From assembly GCA_902795905.1 (NCBI GenBank), contig CADBMY010000057.1:1-10952 (forward strand): DNA of 10,952 bases. The letters run 5' to 3'. Shown here in pieces: positions 1 through 7,758 of the stretch. Origin of the DNA: an uncultured Erysipelotrichaceae bacterium (GTDB lineage Bacteria > Bacillota_I > Bacilli_A > Erysipelotrichales > Erysipelotrichaceae). Every line of letters begins with the position of its first letter. Position 1 is the first letter of the stretch. The position numbers were made by a program, and so were the translations under genes. Below the pieces are notes generated by a model. The model saw only the letters and a list, made by a program, of their open reading frames with translations. It was not told the origin of the DNA and did not search any database.

Positions 1-261
1 CACTACCCGCTCCGTTTCCACGGATAACGGCACCGGCGAAAGAATGCGGTTCTCCTTAAACATCTTCACCTGTGAGATATGATCGGTGTGATCGTGGGTG
101 ATCAGCAGGGCATCAAGACCCTGCGTGGTTATGCCGATCTCCGCCATGGCTGAACGCAGATAGTGAGCAGTCGTGCCGCAGTCGATCATCAGCAGCAGGT
201 GTTCATCTTCGATGACACAGCAATTCCCGCGGGAACCGCTGGCAAGCAGCGCAAACTTCAT
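1..261 (-). CDS. walJ: WalJ/YycJ-type metallo-beta-lactamase-fold hydrolase, N-terminal part
   Basis: This is the first 87 codons of a gene that runs off the left edge. The start ATG (261-259) overlaps the TGA of the upstream M23 peptidase gene in an ATGA arrangement, which implies coupled translation. The visible protein opens with a beta strand and an ASGSRGN turn (residues 8-13). IDCG follows at 26-29, then the zinc-binding motif HDHTDH at 56-61, which is the HxHxDH signature of the metallo-beta-lactamase fold. The SGSxGN opening plus IDCG is typical of the YycJ/WalJ family. In B. subtilis that family sits at the end of the walRKHI-J cluster and is linked to coordination of DNA replication with the cell wall; it is a predicted 5'-3' exonuclease. 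Family members are about 260 residues, so roughly two thirds is missing here. No walR, walK, walH or walI precedes it. The Shine-Dalgarno site is weak (GGTGAT close to the ATG), which agrees with coupling. The family call is fairly secure; the function is inferred from homologues. Confidence 0.85.
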   Translation of the reverse strand, partial: MKFALLASGSRGNCCVIEDEHLLLMIDCGTTAHYLRSAMAEIGITTQGLDALLITHDHTDHISQVKMFKENRILSPVPLSVETERVV

Positions 262-1775
262 CGTATCACCGCACAGTCCAGGAACCCGTCACACGGATTC
301 AGCTTGTTGTAGTAGCTCGTGCCGATCCAGAAGTGCGTATGCGGACCTGTCGCTCTGCCGGTCATGCCCAGCTGTCCGATAATATCACCCTTATCAACGA
401 TCGTACCTACCTCCAGAGGACTGCGTACATTCATATGACCGTAGTAGGAGATATACCCGTTGTTATGATCGATGTACACATAGTTGCCGGAGATGCCGTT
501 ATAACTGTTCTCAATGATCACACCGCGGTCCGCCGCATAGATATTGCCCCAGAGATCATACTTGTTCTGTACGTCGATCGCCTGATGACCCCAGTAGCAC
601 AGCCAGCCGCACGAGATACGCGGGTTATCCACAGGCCAGCGGAACTGACCGGTGCCGACACCCGGGATCTCCAGCGTACCGACAGCGACGATCTCGTTGA
701 TCGGCAGTAATGTATCTACACTGGACTGCAGAGTACCGCTGACCAGTACACCGTTGATCCAGCGCTCAAGATATGTGGAATTCTTGGATCCGTTTACACC
801 TTCCTGCCGCTGTTCACTGACACCCTTGCGCAGTTCTTCATCCTCCACGTATACCGTTTCCGCGTAGACGATCTCCTTACGCATGCTCTCTCTGTTGACA
901 ACGACATCGATCACCGGTGTGAAATACGTCACGCACAGCTCCTCGCCGGCACTGAGCACCTGATCCACACTCTTGATCTTATCTCTGTTAATATTCATGA
1001 CCTGGGTAGCCGAAAGACCGTTGTTCTTAGCCCCGACACCGGCCACCGTATCATACATCTGTACGGTATAGTATTCCTTTTCCTTCGTATCTCCGTATTC
1101 CAGATACTCGAGGATCTCATCCTTGGTCGTCATGATCTCTGCCGGCTTTGCGTATGCCTCCGTGACCGTAATGTCCTGCAGGATCGTCAGGCCTACCGTA
1201 CGGCTGCCGTACGTATGCAGTTCCGGTGTAGACTTGCCGCTGTTCAGCAGAGACAGTTCGTTACTGTCGATAAAGTATGTCAGATATTCCTGTATCGCTT
1301 CCTGATACAGTTTCTCATCACTGACGTGGATCACCGCGTAAACATTTCCGTTCTCGGCAAATTCGATCGCTGTTGTATGGACGGATACCAGATCGTTCTT
1401 ATCTATGTAGTCGATGATCTGATCATCAATATTCTCATAGACAAAGTAACTCTGTTCCGAAGTAACATACATATCCGTATCCAGCTGCAGATCTCCGTGC
1501 GGATAATCCGCCTTGTACTCCCGGTTGTATTTTGTCCGCAGATAATCACGCAGACTCTTCTCATCGGTCAAAACACCGATCAGTTCACCCGACCGGTAGA
1601 TCTTGTGCACAGGCAAAGATTCACTGCTGATCCTCTCCACACGCTGATCCAGCAGTGTCTTCTCACGAATCGGAACACCTGACAGTATCTCCTGTACAGC
1701 ACCTTTATATCCGCTGAACATCACGATCATGACGGCAGCAGCCAGACTGATCAGTACAGCTGCGAGTTTTTTCAT
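258..1775 (-). CDS. Secreted or membrane-anchored M23 metallopeptidase with LysM-like and G5 domains
   Basis: This 505-residue predicted cell-wall endopeptidase acts outside the membrane. An N-terminal hydrophobic segment after MKK (about residues 4-20) serves as signal peptide or anchor. About 200 residues of unassigned extracellular sequence follow. A LysM-like segment covers roughly 235-285 (YTVQMYDT start, NINRD core) and probably binds glycan. A G5-like domain covers roughly 295-367, with a Y-E-L-x-x-G pattern, QEGVNG at 324-329 and an NG turn at 341-342. The C-terminal lysostaphin-type M23 domain (about 375-495) carries the zinc and catalytic residues H397 and D401 (HQAID), H447 (YGH), and H479 and H481 (HTH). 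The usual HxGxD glycine is alanine here, but all metal ligands are present, so activity is expected. The start ATG overlaps the dnaB TGA by 4 bp and has GGGGAG 8 nt upstream. It lies between dnaB and walJ, where B. subtilis has purA and walRKHI. The peptide bond it cuts cannot be told from sequence. Confidence 0.9.
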   Translation of the reverse strand: MKKLAAVLISLAAAVMIVMFSGYKGAVQEILSGVPIREKTLLDQRVERISSESLPVHKIYRSGELIGVLTDEKSLRDYLRTKYNREYKADYPHGDLQLDTDMYVTSEQSYFVYENIDDQIIDYIDKNDLVSVHTTAIEFAENGNVYAVIHVSDEKLYQEAIQEYLTYFIDSNELSLLNSGKSTPELHTYGSRTVGLTILQDITVTEAYAKPAEIMTTKDEILEYLEYGDTKEKEYYTVQMYDTVAGVGAKNNGLSATQVMNINRDKIKSVDQVLSAGEELCVTYFTPVIDVVVNRESMRKEIVYAETVYVEDEELRKGVSEQRQEGVNGSKNSTYLERWINGVLVSGTLQSSVDTLLPINEIVAVGTLEIPGVGTGQFRWPVDNPRISCGWLCYWGHQAIDVQNKYDLWGNIYAADRGVIIENSYNGISGNYVYIDHNNGYISYYGHMNVRSPLEVGTIVDKGDIIGQLGMTGRATGPHTHFWIGTSYYNKLNPCDGFLDCAVIR

Positions 1776-3142
1776 TCACCCGGCTCCCCGTAGCTTCCCG
1801 GAGCTACATTCAGACATGTATTGGTCTTCGCCTCAAAGGCAAGATTAAACCTGCCTGTTGCGCCGTTACGGTGCTTGGCAATGTTGATCTCGATCATCTC
1901 ACTGCCGGTCTCATCCGCTCTGGCTTTGGCTTCGTTGTTGTAGTATGCCTCTCTGAACAGCATCAGCACGATATCCGCATCCTGCTCAATAGCACCGGAT
2001 TCACGCAGGTCACTCAGCAGAGGCTTCTTATCTTCATGGCTTTCAACGTTACGGCTGAGCTGGGAAAGGGCAATGACCGGCACATTGAATTCTCTGGCCA
2101 GAGCTTTCAGATCACGTGAGATCTCGGAAACTTCCTGCTGACGGTTCGCAGATGCACTCCTGCCGCTGCCGCTGACCAGCTGGATATAGTCAAGGAAAAT
2201 CGCAGAGATCCCCTGCTCATTCTGCAGACGTCGGCATTTGCCGAAGATCTCCGACATCCTGATCTGTGAAGTATCATCGATAAAGATCTTCAGAGTCTTC
2301 AGATCGGATACTGCTTCGTTTACCGCATTCCATTCCGCATTGGATAACTGACCCTTACGCAGATGATCGGATTCCACCCTGCTCTTCATACTCAGCAGAC
2401 GCATCATCAGCTGCTCAGCACCCATTTCCAGGGAAAAGATTGCAACTGCCTTGTCTCTGTTTCTCTCTGCCACACGCAGAGCCAGGTTCAGCGCTACAGC
2501 TGTCTTACCCATGGAAGGACGGGCTGCCAGAACGATCATATCACCCTTCTGCAGGCCAAGCGTCCGGCGGTCAAACTCGGTATACCCCGTCGCAAGACCT
2601 GTCACATCGGAGTTGTTCTCCTCCATCCTGTGAATGTTATCTACGATCTGATTCAGCACTTCCGCCGGCTGTTTGAATTCACCGGCTCTTCTGCCATGCG
2701 AGATCTCAAGTATCGACTTCTCTACCTCATCCAGGTAATCATTGACATTCGGCTGTCCGGCCGTACTGTCTTCAATGATCTTGCCGGCTGTATCGATCAG
2801 TTTCCTCAGCAGTGCCTTGTCACGGATCATCTCGACATAGCTCTTCGTATTGGCACTGGTGATCGCCGACTCTGTCAGCGCTGTCAGATACGGTATGCCG
2901 CCTACACTCTCCAGATGTCCGTTATCACGCAGTCTGGTTGCCGTTGTGGTCATGTCCACGGTTGCGCCTTCCCGGTACAGAGATTCTATCGCCAGGAAGA
3001 TCCTGCGGTTGGCTTCCACGTAAAAATCATCGGCAGTAATGCCTTCATCCATCGCTGTTCTTGTCGCATTGCGGAAGACCATCATCGTCCCGAGCAGACT
3101 GGCTTCGGCTTCCACGGCACTAGGCATCATTCTGCCGGACAT
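1772..3142 (-). CDS. dnaB: Replicative DNA helicase DnaB (B. subtilis DnaC)
   Basis: Hexameric 5'-3' helicase that unwinds DNA at the replication fork and contacts primase and the clamp loader. The 456 residues match the usual family length. The N-terminal domain (about 7-110) opens with PSAVEAEASLLG. A linker follows, then the RecA-like ATPase core (about 175-445). Walker A is ARPSMGKT at 207-214 (K213, T214). Walker B is IFLDYIQL at 315-322 (D318). The conserved DLRESGAIEQDAD lies at 378-390, and KHRNG at 423-427 supplies the arginine-finger region. I chose the ATG at 3142 because AGGAAG lies 8 nt upstream and it begins 1 nt after the rplI stop. An in-frame ATG 13 codons earlier lies inside rplI and would add non-family sequence. 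The order gdpP-rplI-dnaB is the conserved Bacillota arrangement. The 3' end overlaps the M23 gene by 4 bp. Confidence 0.97.
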   Translation of the reverse strand: MSGRMMPSAVEAEASLLGTMMVFRNATRTAMDEGITADDFYVEANRRIFLAIESLYREGATVDMTTTATRLRDNGHLESVGGIPYLTALTESAITSANTKSYVEMIRDKALLRKLIDTAGKIIEDSTAGQPNVNDYLDEVEKSILEISHGRRAGEFKQPAEVLNQIVDNIHRMEENNSDVTGLATGYTEFDRRTLGLQKGDMIVLAARPSMGKTAVALNLALRVAERNRDKAVAIFSLEMGAEQLMMRLLSMKSRVESDHLRKGQLSNAEWNAVNEAVSDLKTLKIFIDDTSQIRMSEIFGKCRRLQNEQGISAIFLDYIQLVSGSGRSASANRQQEVSEISRDLKALAREFNVPVIALSQLSRNVESHEDKKPLLSDLRESGAIEQDADIVLMLFREAYYNNEAKARADETGSEMIEINIAKHRNGATGRFNLAFEAKTNTCLNVAPGSYGEPGE

Positions 3143-3143
3143 A

Positions 3144-3590
3144 TTACTCACTTCCTTTAAGATTGCAGGATACTGTCGCAATAACTCCCTTATAGAGTTC
3201 CACTCTGACCTTAGTTACACCGAGACTGACGATCGGAGCCGTATCCAGGAACTTCTTCTTGTCTGCCTTGATACCATGTTTAGCCAGTTCTTCAACGATC
3301 TGCTTCGTTGATACGGAGCCGAACACTCTGCCGTCCTTACCGGACTTTACCTGGAAGTTAAAGATCATCGTCTTCAGTTTTTCCGCAAGAGCAATCGCTT
3401 CCTGACGTCTTTCCTCGTCCAGGATCGCCTCCTGTTTCTTCTCTTCCGCAAGGATCTCACGGCTCTTCTCTGTAGCGGCTACAGCCAGACCTCTGGCAAT
3501 CAGAAAGTTTCTGGCATAACCGTCAGCCACTTCAACGATCTCGCCCTTCTTACCGACTTTCTTTACATCACTCTTCAGTATTACCTTCAT
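3144..3590 (-). CDS. rplI: 50S ribosomal protein L9
   Basis: L9 binds 23S rRNA in the large subunit near the L1 stalk and helps maintain reading frame. The 148 residues are the normal length. The N-terminal domain has the family opening [17 protein letters not shown] and the signature [14 protein letters not shown] (residues 23-36). A long charged central helix follows (about 40-75, rich in K and E). The C-terminal RNA-binding domain (about 78-146) contains [15 protein letters not shown]. The start at 3590 lies inside the 3' end of gdpP (23 bp overlap), with GAGGAG about 10 nt upstream, so the ribosome site is within gdpP coding sequence. The stop is 1 nt before the dnaB start. Nothing in the protein departs from the family. 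Confidence 0.97.
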   Translation of the reverse strand: MKVILKSDVKKVGKKGEIVEVADGYARNFLIARGLAVAATEKSREILAEEKKQEAILDEERRQEAIALAEKLKTMIFNFQVKSGKDGRVFGSVSTKQIVEELAKHGIKADKKKFLDTAPIVSLGVTKVRVELYKGVIATVSCNLKGSE

Positions 3591-5544
3591 CGTCTTTCAT
3601 CTCCTCGAAATACTCATCAAGCTTTTCCTTCAGCTCGCTCTCAACACGATCCACGGTCGTATCCGGGATCTGTACGGCAGCCGCTGTCATATGTCCGCCG
3701 CCGTTCATCTTCTCCATGATGATCTGAACGTTGATCCGTCCGTTGGAGCGGGCACTGACAGCCGTAACACCATCATCGATGCCGGCAATTGCAAACACCG
3801 CATCCACATTCTGTATATCCAGCAGGCTGTCTGCCACCTGCGACAGCATTGTTCTTGTCAGGATACCATCCTTGTACGGTACCAGAATGATCCCGTCACT
3901 GATCCGTTTACTGCAGGAGATCACCTTTGCCTTCAGCGCATACTCACCATAGCTGTCTTTCAGATACTCATCCATAAGCTGCTGGTTGGCGCCCATACGC
4001 CGCAGAGAACTCGCCGCCTCAAACGTTCTGACACCGGTCCTTGCCCGGAATCTCTGGGTATCGATCGTCATTCCTGCCAACATGAACGTCGCATCGATCT
4101 CACTCAGTTCAATACGGTTGGAAATATACGGAATCAGTTCCGTGATCAGTTCGCAGGCACTGCTGGCACCCGCTTCAATATAGACAAACACCGGTTTGAC
4201 ACCGATATCGCTGGTCCTTCTGTGGTGGTCGATAATAGCCACACGTGACGCCGCATCCAGCACCTTCTGACCGTTGGAAGTCTTCGCACTGTAGTGGTCG
4301 ACCATGATCACCAGGGTCTTCTCCTGCAGCTGGTTCAGAGCTTCACTTTCGGTCACGAAGTGCACTTCTTCATTCAGGGCATCGATATGCCTGTTCACGG
4401 CAGCCTTCAGTTTTTCTTCGATACCGCCGGTCTTCTCAATGATCACGCACGGTCTGTTCATGGCCTCGCAGATCCTCGCCATGCCAAGAGCCGAACCAAG
4501 ACAGTCAAAATCCATCTCCTTATGCCCGCAGATGATGACATTGGATGACCTTGCGATCAGTTCACGCAGAGAATGTGCCATGACTCTGACACGCACACGT
4601 GAACGCTTCTCGGCAGCCTCGCTGGAACCGCCGAAGTACTTGACGTCGTTGGACCCCTTCTGCACAGCGACCTGGTCACCGCCGCGGGACTGTGCAAGAT
4701 CCAGCAGTCTGGTGACCATATCATCCAGCTGCTGGTAGTTCGGTGCATCCATCGCAAAGGCCATCGACAGGGTGATCGTCACATCCTGCTTCTGGGCAGC
4801 TCTGCGCACCGTATTAACGATCGAGAAATGATCTGCCACCAGTTCGTTGTAGATCTTCTCGTTCAGCATAAGCATGTATCTGTAGTTGTTTACTCTGCGG
4901 ATCAGGATACCGTGATCCTTACAGTACTCCGTTAACGGTGTACGCACCGCTATATTGATCGCTGAGACAACAGCTTCATCCTCATACTGTGTACTCTCTT
5001 CGTAGTTATCCAGGGAGGCCAGACCCACGACCGGACGTTCATCCGCATAGAGCTGTCTGTACTTCTCCGTCTCGGTAATATCCTTGAAGAACAGTACCCG
5101 GTCATCCTCTTTCTTGGTGATCTCATAGATACGGTCATCCAGTCGGGCTGTAGCCTTGTCTGCCACACCGCTGACCAGATCATCCGCTTCCGGAAGCCAC
5201 GGCAGCAGTTTGCGCTCGACCCGGTTGATTCCGCGCTCTTCAAACAGATCACTCATCCAGGTAACGACATGTTCATCGTCATAGCCTACCATGCCCACTT
5301 CGCCGTACAGAAAAGCCTCTGCTGCGGCGTCACTTATACTGTCACGCACGGTTGATGAGCGCTCCACGGTATAGCTTTCAAAACGGTCAAACAGATAGTA
5401 CAGGATGATCATCTGTCCTGCCGACAGCAGAATGCCGACCCAGAAGAAAGGTCCGAGAGCCTCACGGAAAAACAGTGAGACCAGAGCTTCAAGACCGGTA
5501 ATACCGTAGAGGATGTTTCTGAGATCAGTCAGTTTCTTGCCCAT
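3568..5544 (-). CDS. gdpP: Cyclic-di-AMP phosphodiesterase GdpP (YybT family)
   Basis: Membrane-anchored enzyme of 658 residues, the normal family length, that hydrolyses c-di-AMP to pApA and so tunes cell-wall, potassium and osmotic homeostasis. Two transmembrane helices lie at about 10-27 and 33-52. A PAS-like region (about 70-155) and a degenerate GGDEF region (about 170-297, ending SRGGDQVAV) follow. The catalytic DHH domain has H341, D345 and D347 in HKEMDFD, D416 in IMVDH, D439-H440-H441, and D495 in MTIDT. These are the metal ligands of the family. The DHHA1 domain ends with NGGGH at 614-618. All expected catalytic residues are present, so it should be active. AAAGGAG sits 6 nt before the ATG. 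It overlaps the DUF2232 gene upstream by 20 bp and rplI downstream by 23 bp. The order yybS-gdpP-rplI-dnaB matches B. subtilis. Confidence 0.96.
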   Translation of the reverse strand: MGKKLTDLRNILYGITGLEALVSLFFREALGPFFWVGILLSAGQMIILYYLFDRFESYTVERSSTVRDSISDAAAEAFLYGEVGMVGYDDEHVVTWMSDLFEERGINRVERKLLPWLPEADDLVSGVADKATARLDDRIYEITKKEDDRVLFFKDITETEKYRQLYADERPVVGLASLDNYEESTQYEDEAVVSAINIAVRTPLTEYCKDHGILIRRVNNYRYMLMLNEKIYNELVADHFSIVNTVRRAAQKQDVTITLSMAFAMDAPNYQQLDDMVTRLLDLAQSRGGDQVAVQKGSNDVKYFGGSSEAAEKRSRVRVRVMAHSLRELIARSSNVIICGHKEMDFDCLGSALGMARICEAMNRPCVIIEKTGGIEEKLKAAVNRHIDALNEEVHFVTESEALNQLQEKTLVIMVDHYSAKTSNGQKVLDAASRVAIIDHHRRTSDIGVKPVFVYIEAGASSACELITELIPYISNRIELSEIDATFMLAGMTIDTQRFRARTGVRTFEAASSLRRMGANQQLMDEYLKDSYGEYALKAKVISCSKRISDGIILVPYKDGILTRTMLSQVADSLLDIQNVDAVFAIAGIDDGVTAVSARSNGRINVQIIMEKMNGGGHMTAAAVQIPDTTVDRVESELKEKLDEYFEEMKDDEGNTEE

Positions 5545-6469
5545 GAGCTGCTCCTTTAGTCATCTTATCAAACACCCCTGTCGTGATATACAGGAAACCA
5601 ACAAAAGCCATGGCCAGTGATGCCGAAAGCACCAGCAAGATGCCAAGGATCATAAACAGAAGACGCTTGCCGCGGGAACCGCCTCTGGCAAACAGGATCA
5701 CTCTGACATAGCCGTAGAATACCAGATACATGACACCGACCATACCGATGCCCTGCAGAGCACTCATCAGCTCCGGACTGCCGAAATTCCGGGAGATCGT
5801 GACCAGATACAGCATCATTCCCGCAAGTGCCAGATAGCCCGTCCACTTCGGCGGATTGTAGATCGCAGCCGGTGATCCCTCAGGCACCTCAAAACGCATT
5901 CTCTTGAGCATTGCCCGGGAAACAACATGCGTGATAAAACCCTGCATCACGCCCAGCATGATCGTTGAGACAACATAGACCGTAAACAGAAAACTGGGCA
6001 TGTCCAGTCCTGCCGGAGCCGAAGTCCCGGAAGACAGATATACCTGATTCATCACATCCTGCAGAGCCCCGATTTCTTCGGCAATGTTATATCCGAAAAA
6101 CGATGCCAGCACGATGCCTGTCACCAGGTTGACGATGACCGCCGCAAAGATCGTGATCACAGCCAGTTTCTTGCTGGAATACTTACTGCGGATACCGTTT
6201 CCGTAGATCAGACCGATCAGACTCTCCGATGCTACGTAGAAGATCGTCTGCGGGGTGCCGAGAACGATCGTCAGCAGTACGATCGCCGCAAACGGAAGCA
6301 GACCGTCCTTCCAACCGTATTTAGCCGTGAAGAACACCATCGGCAGCGGGAACAGGAAAAGCAACATATCCTCGAGGATCCCGGCAAACTGGCGGTTGAT
6401 CACAAGCAGCAGTCCGACGATCGCAGTCATCATTGCGCCGTCTGTCAGTTTTCTAACGTTGTTATTCAT
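5525..6469 (-). CDS. DUF2232 polytopic membrane protein, YybS-like
   Basis: Predicted integral membrane protein of 314 residues with seven or eight hydrophobic segments (about 12-28, 33-48, 58-76, 102-126, 160-184, 212-227, 235-260 and 268-297). A polar extracellular or cytoplasmic stretch lies around 128-157. It sits immediately upstream of gdpP, overlapping it by 20 bp, where B. subtilis carries yybS. The family has a transporter-like S-component appearance, but its substrate is unknown. I chose the ATG at 6469 because GGGAG lies a few nt upstream and a TATAAT promoter precedes it. The reading frame stays open to an ATG at 6562, but that position is upstream of the promoter and would add 31 residues of unlikely sequence. 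The family assignment rests on topology and strict synteny more than on motifs. Confidence 0.85.
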   Translation of the reverse strand: MNNNVRKLTDGAMMTAIVGLLLVINRQFAGILEDMLLFLFPLPMVFFTAKYGWKDGLLPFAAIVLLTIVLGTPQTIFYVASESLIGLIYGNGIRSKYSSKKLAVITIFAAVIVNLVTGIVLASFFGYNIAEEIGALQDVMNQVYLSSGTSAPAGLDMPSFLFTVYVVSTIMLGVMQGFITHVVSRAMLKRMRFEVPEGSPAAIYNPPKWTGYLALAGMMLYLVTISRNFGSPELMSALQGIGMVGVMYLVFYGYVRVILFARGGSRGKRLLFMILGILLVLSASLAMAFVGFLYITTGVFDKMTKGAAHGQETD

Positions 6470-6515
6470 AAATACTCCCAAAGAAGCACGCAAAAAGACT
6501 CTTTGAATGAACACT

Positions 6516-6524
6516 ATTATACCA
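6516..6524 (-). promoter_or_regulatory. Extended -10 promoter of the yybS-gdpP-rplI-dnaB-M23-walJ operon
   Basis: Read on the minus strand this is TGGTATAAT, a perfect extended -10 (TGnTATAAT). No good -35 hexamer lies 16-18 bp upstream, which is typical for extended -10 promoters. Transcription would begin near 6509, giving a leader of about 40 nt before the ATG at 6469. It lies just downstream of the rpsR terminator, so the six following genes probably depend on it. Confidence 0.75.
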
Positions 6525-6562
6525 TAGACATCCCTAAAACTGCGACAGGAGCCCATATACAT

Positions 6563-6587
6563 ATAAAAAATGACCCCGCAGGGTCAT
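6563..6587 (-). terminator. Rho-independent terminator after rpsR
   Basis: On the minus strand a perfect 7-bp stem ATGACCC/GGGTCAT with a 4-nt loop is followed directly by six T residues. It begins 5 nt after the rpsR stop and separates the rpsF operon from the yybS-gdpP operon. Confidence 0.92.
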
Positions 6588-6592
6588 CTTCA

Positions 6593-6823
6593 TCAGTCAG
6601 CTACGTAAGGCAGTAATGCCATCTGACGTGCACGCTTGATCGCAACAGCCAGTTCTCTCTGATACTTGGCTTTTGTGCCGGTAGCACGGCGGGGCATGAT
6701 CTTGCCGTTGGGAGCGATGAACTTCTTCAGCAGTTCAACATCCTTATAGTCGATATAAGTAATATTGTTCTTTGTGAAGTAGCAGACCTTTCTGCCGCCG
6801 ACTCTCTGTTTCTTATATGCCAT
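6593..6823 (-). CDS. rpsR: 30S ribosomal protein S18
   Basis: Small-subunit platform protein of 76 residues that pairs with S6 on 16S rRNA. It shows the family core: KVCYFTKNN near the N-terminus, then [23 protein letters not shown] (residues about 24-46), [18 protein letters not shown], and a short ALLPYV end. Only one cysteine (C14) remains, so no zinc site is present. AGAGGA sits 8 nt upstream in the 18-nt gap after ssb. As last gene of rpsF-ssb-rpsR it supplies the partner that, with S6, would act on the leader RNA upstream of rpsF. Confidence 0.97.
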   Translation of the reverse strand: MAYKKQRVGGRKVCYFTKNNITYIDYKDVELLKKFIAPNGKIMPRRATGTKAKYQRELAVAIKRARQMALLPYVAD

Positions 6824-6841
6824 TTCTGTTTCCTCTTTTCT

Positions 6842-7306
6842 TTAGAACGGCAGGTCATCACTTGAGATATCAAGACTCGGACCTGTGTTGAAATCATCTG
6901 CAGAGAAGCTGTCAGCCCCTGTGTTATATCCCGGATCGGGAGTATAGGCAGGGAAGCTGTCGGGACGGCTCTGATTCTGGCTCTGTGAGCGGGATTCCAG
7001 CAGCTGAACACTGTCAGCGACCACTTCCGTCACATAGACCTTCTTACCGTCTCTGTCATCATAGGAACGGCTCTGTATTCTGCCGTCCACACCGATCAGA
7101 GCACCCTTTCTGGCATAGGCACCAAGGAAATCCGCACTCTGTCTCCAGGCAACACAGCTGATAAAATCTGCAGTCTGACCCTGAGCATCACGGGAACCAC
7201 GGCGGTCGCACGCAACCGTGAATGTTGCGACGGATAAGCCCGACTGTGTTTTCCGTACTTCAACGTCTCTCGTCAGTCTTCCGACAAGCACAACGCGGTT
7301 GATCAT
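6842..7306 (-). CDS. ssb: Single-stranded DNA-binding protein
   Basis: Protects single-stranded DNA during replication and repair and recruits partner proteins through its tail. It has 154 residues. The OB-fold (about 1-105) opens MINRVVLVGRLTRDVEVR and contains DFISCVAWR (48-56), a GVDGRIQSRSYDD stretch (72-84) and YVTEVVADSVQLLE. A flexible Q, S, P and G-rich linker (about 106-145) leads to the acidic tip DDLPF (150-154), the partner-binding motif. The start ATG shares one base with the rpsF TAA (TAATG), and GGAG lies 8 nt upstream in rpsF coding sequence, so the two genes are translationally coupled. The position between rpsF and rpsR is the standard one for the main ssb in Bacillota. Confidence 0.97.
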   Translation of the reverse strand: MINRVVLVGRLTRDVEVRKTQSGLSVATFTVACDRRGSRDAQGQTADFISCVAWRQSADFLGAYARKGALIGVDGRIQSRSYDDRDGKKVYVTEVVADSVQLLESRSQSQNQSRPDSFPAYTPDPGYNTGADSFSADDFNTGPSLDISSDDLPF

Positions 7307-7605
7307 TACTTCTTCTCCAGGTCTTCACGATGGATGATCATGTAACGAACAACGTTCGGGTTAATGCCCATCAGACGGTCAAACTCTTTGACACAGTCAT
7401 TGTCGGCTTCGAAAGTTGTTACGACATAGTAACCCTTGTTCATGTGATCAATAGCGTACGCAAAATCACGCATGCCCCACTCGTCTGTCTTGACGATGGC
7501 ACCGCCCTGGTTTGTGATGATCCCGGACAGGGATTCGATCAGAGCTGCGCGCTTTTCTTCCTCTACGGACGCATTAATGATGTACATGACTTCATACTTT
7601 TTCAT
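7306..7605 (-). CDS. rpsF: 30S ribosomal protein S6
   Basis: Small-subunit protein of 99 residues that forms a heterodimer with S18. The family start MKKYEVMYIINASVEEEKR is clear, followed by WGMRDFAYAIDHMNKGYYVV (residues about 43-62) and the C-terminal NVVRYMIIHRED. The frame stays open upstream to an ATG at 7749, but that would run through the terminator and promoter and add 48 unrelated residues. The ATG at 7605 has an ideal AAGGAGG 8 nt upstream. It is the first gene of rpsF-ssb-rpsR and is preceded by a consensus promoter and a structured leader. Confidence 0.97.
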   Translation of the reverse strand: MKKYEVMYIINASVEEEKRAALIESLSGIITNQGGAIVKTDEWGMRDFAYAIDHMNKGYYVVTTFEADNDCVKEFDRLMGINPNVVRYMIIHREDLEKK

Positions 7606-7613
7606 TTTGTACA

Positions 7614-7672
7614 CCTCCTTCTGGTCTAACGGCCATTTCTGGCAAGGAGCAGAATTCACGTTTCTACTCGCC
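7614..7672 (-). promoter_or_regulatory. rpsF leader with SD-pairing hairpin, candidate S6:S18 autoregulatory RNA
   Basis: Transcription from the promoter at 7678-7706 gives a leader of about 65 nt. It contains CTCCTT (7649-7644), which is perfectly complementary to AAGGAG (7620-7615), the Shine-Dalgarno site of rpsF. Between them lies a small inverted repeat GCC-AGAAAT-GGC (7643-7632), followed by a CCG triplet at 7632-7630. Bacterial rpsF leaders are known to carry a motif bound by the S6:S18 complex, with a CCG in its internal loop. This arrangement is consistent with it, giving feedback repression by burying the ribosome site. I see the pairing directly; the identity with the known motif is inference. 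Confidence 0.6.
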
Positions 7673-7677
7673 GAAAT

Positions 7678-7706
7678 ATCATACCAGTGAATTCCGGGAA
7701 TGTAAA
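7678..7706 (-). promoter_or_regulatory. Housekeeping promoter of rpsF-ssb-rpsR
   Basis: On the minus strand the -35 is TTTACA (7706-7701), the spacer is exactly 17 bp and the -10 is TATGAT (7683-7678). These are near-consensus hexamers for the vegetative sigma factor. The start point is expected near 7671. The -35 overlaps the U-tract of the terminator of the preceding operon. Confidence 0.85.
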
Positions 7707-7751
7707 CAAAAAGTGTCTGTTCATGCGTGTTTTTGCACGTTACAGACACTT
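7704..7751 (-). terminator. Rho-independent terminator after the DUF4349 gene
   Basis: Perfect 10-bp outer stem AAGTGTCTGT/ACAGACACTT (7751-7742 with 7720-7711). An inner 4-bp stem CGTG/CACG and a 6-nt loop cap it. On the minus strand the T-rich run TTTGTTT follows. It ends the sigma factor cassette 7 nt after the DUF4349 stop codon. On the plus strand no T-run follows, so it is unidirectional. Confidence 0.9.
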
Positions 7752-7758
7752 TGCATGT

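Noticed and set aside
2363..3160. Long plus-strand open frame of 265 codons opposite dnaB
   Set aside because: It is fully antisense to a conserved helicase gene, has no Shine-Dalgarno site and gives a His/Cys/Gln-rich product typical of a shadow frame.
3691..4248. Plus-strand open frame of 185 codons opposite gdpP
   Set aside because: It is antisense to the conserved DHH/DHHA1 domain, with no initiation signal and no recognisable protein features.
6470..6562. 31-codon upstream extension of the DUF2232 gene to an ATG at 6562
   Set aside because: It would start upstream of the TATAAT promoter and touch the rpsR terminator; the ATG at 6469 has a proper ribosome site.
7606..7749. 48-codon upstream extension of rpsF
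   Set aside because: It runs through the terminator and promoter and adds residues absent from S6.
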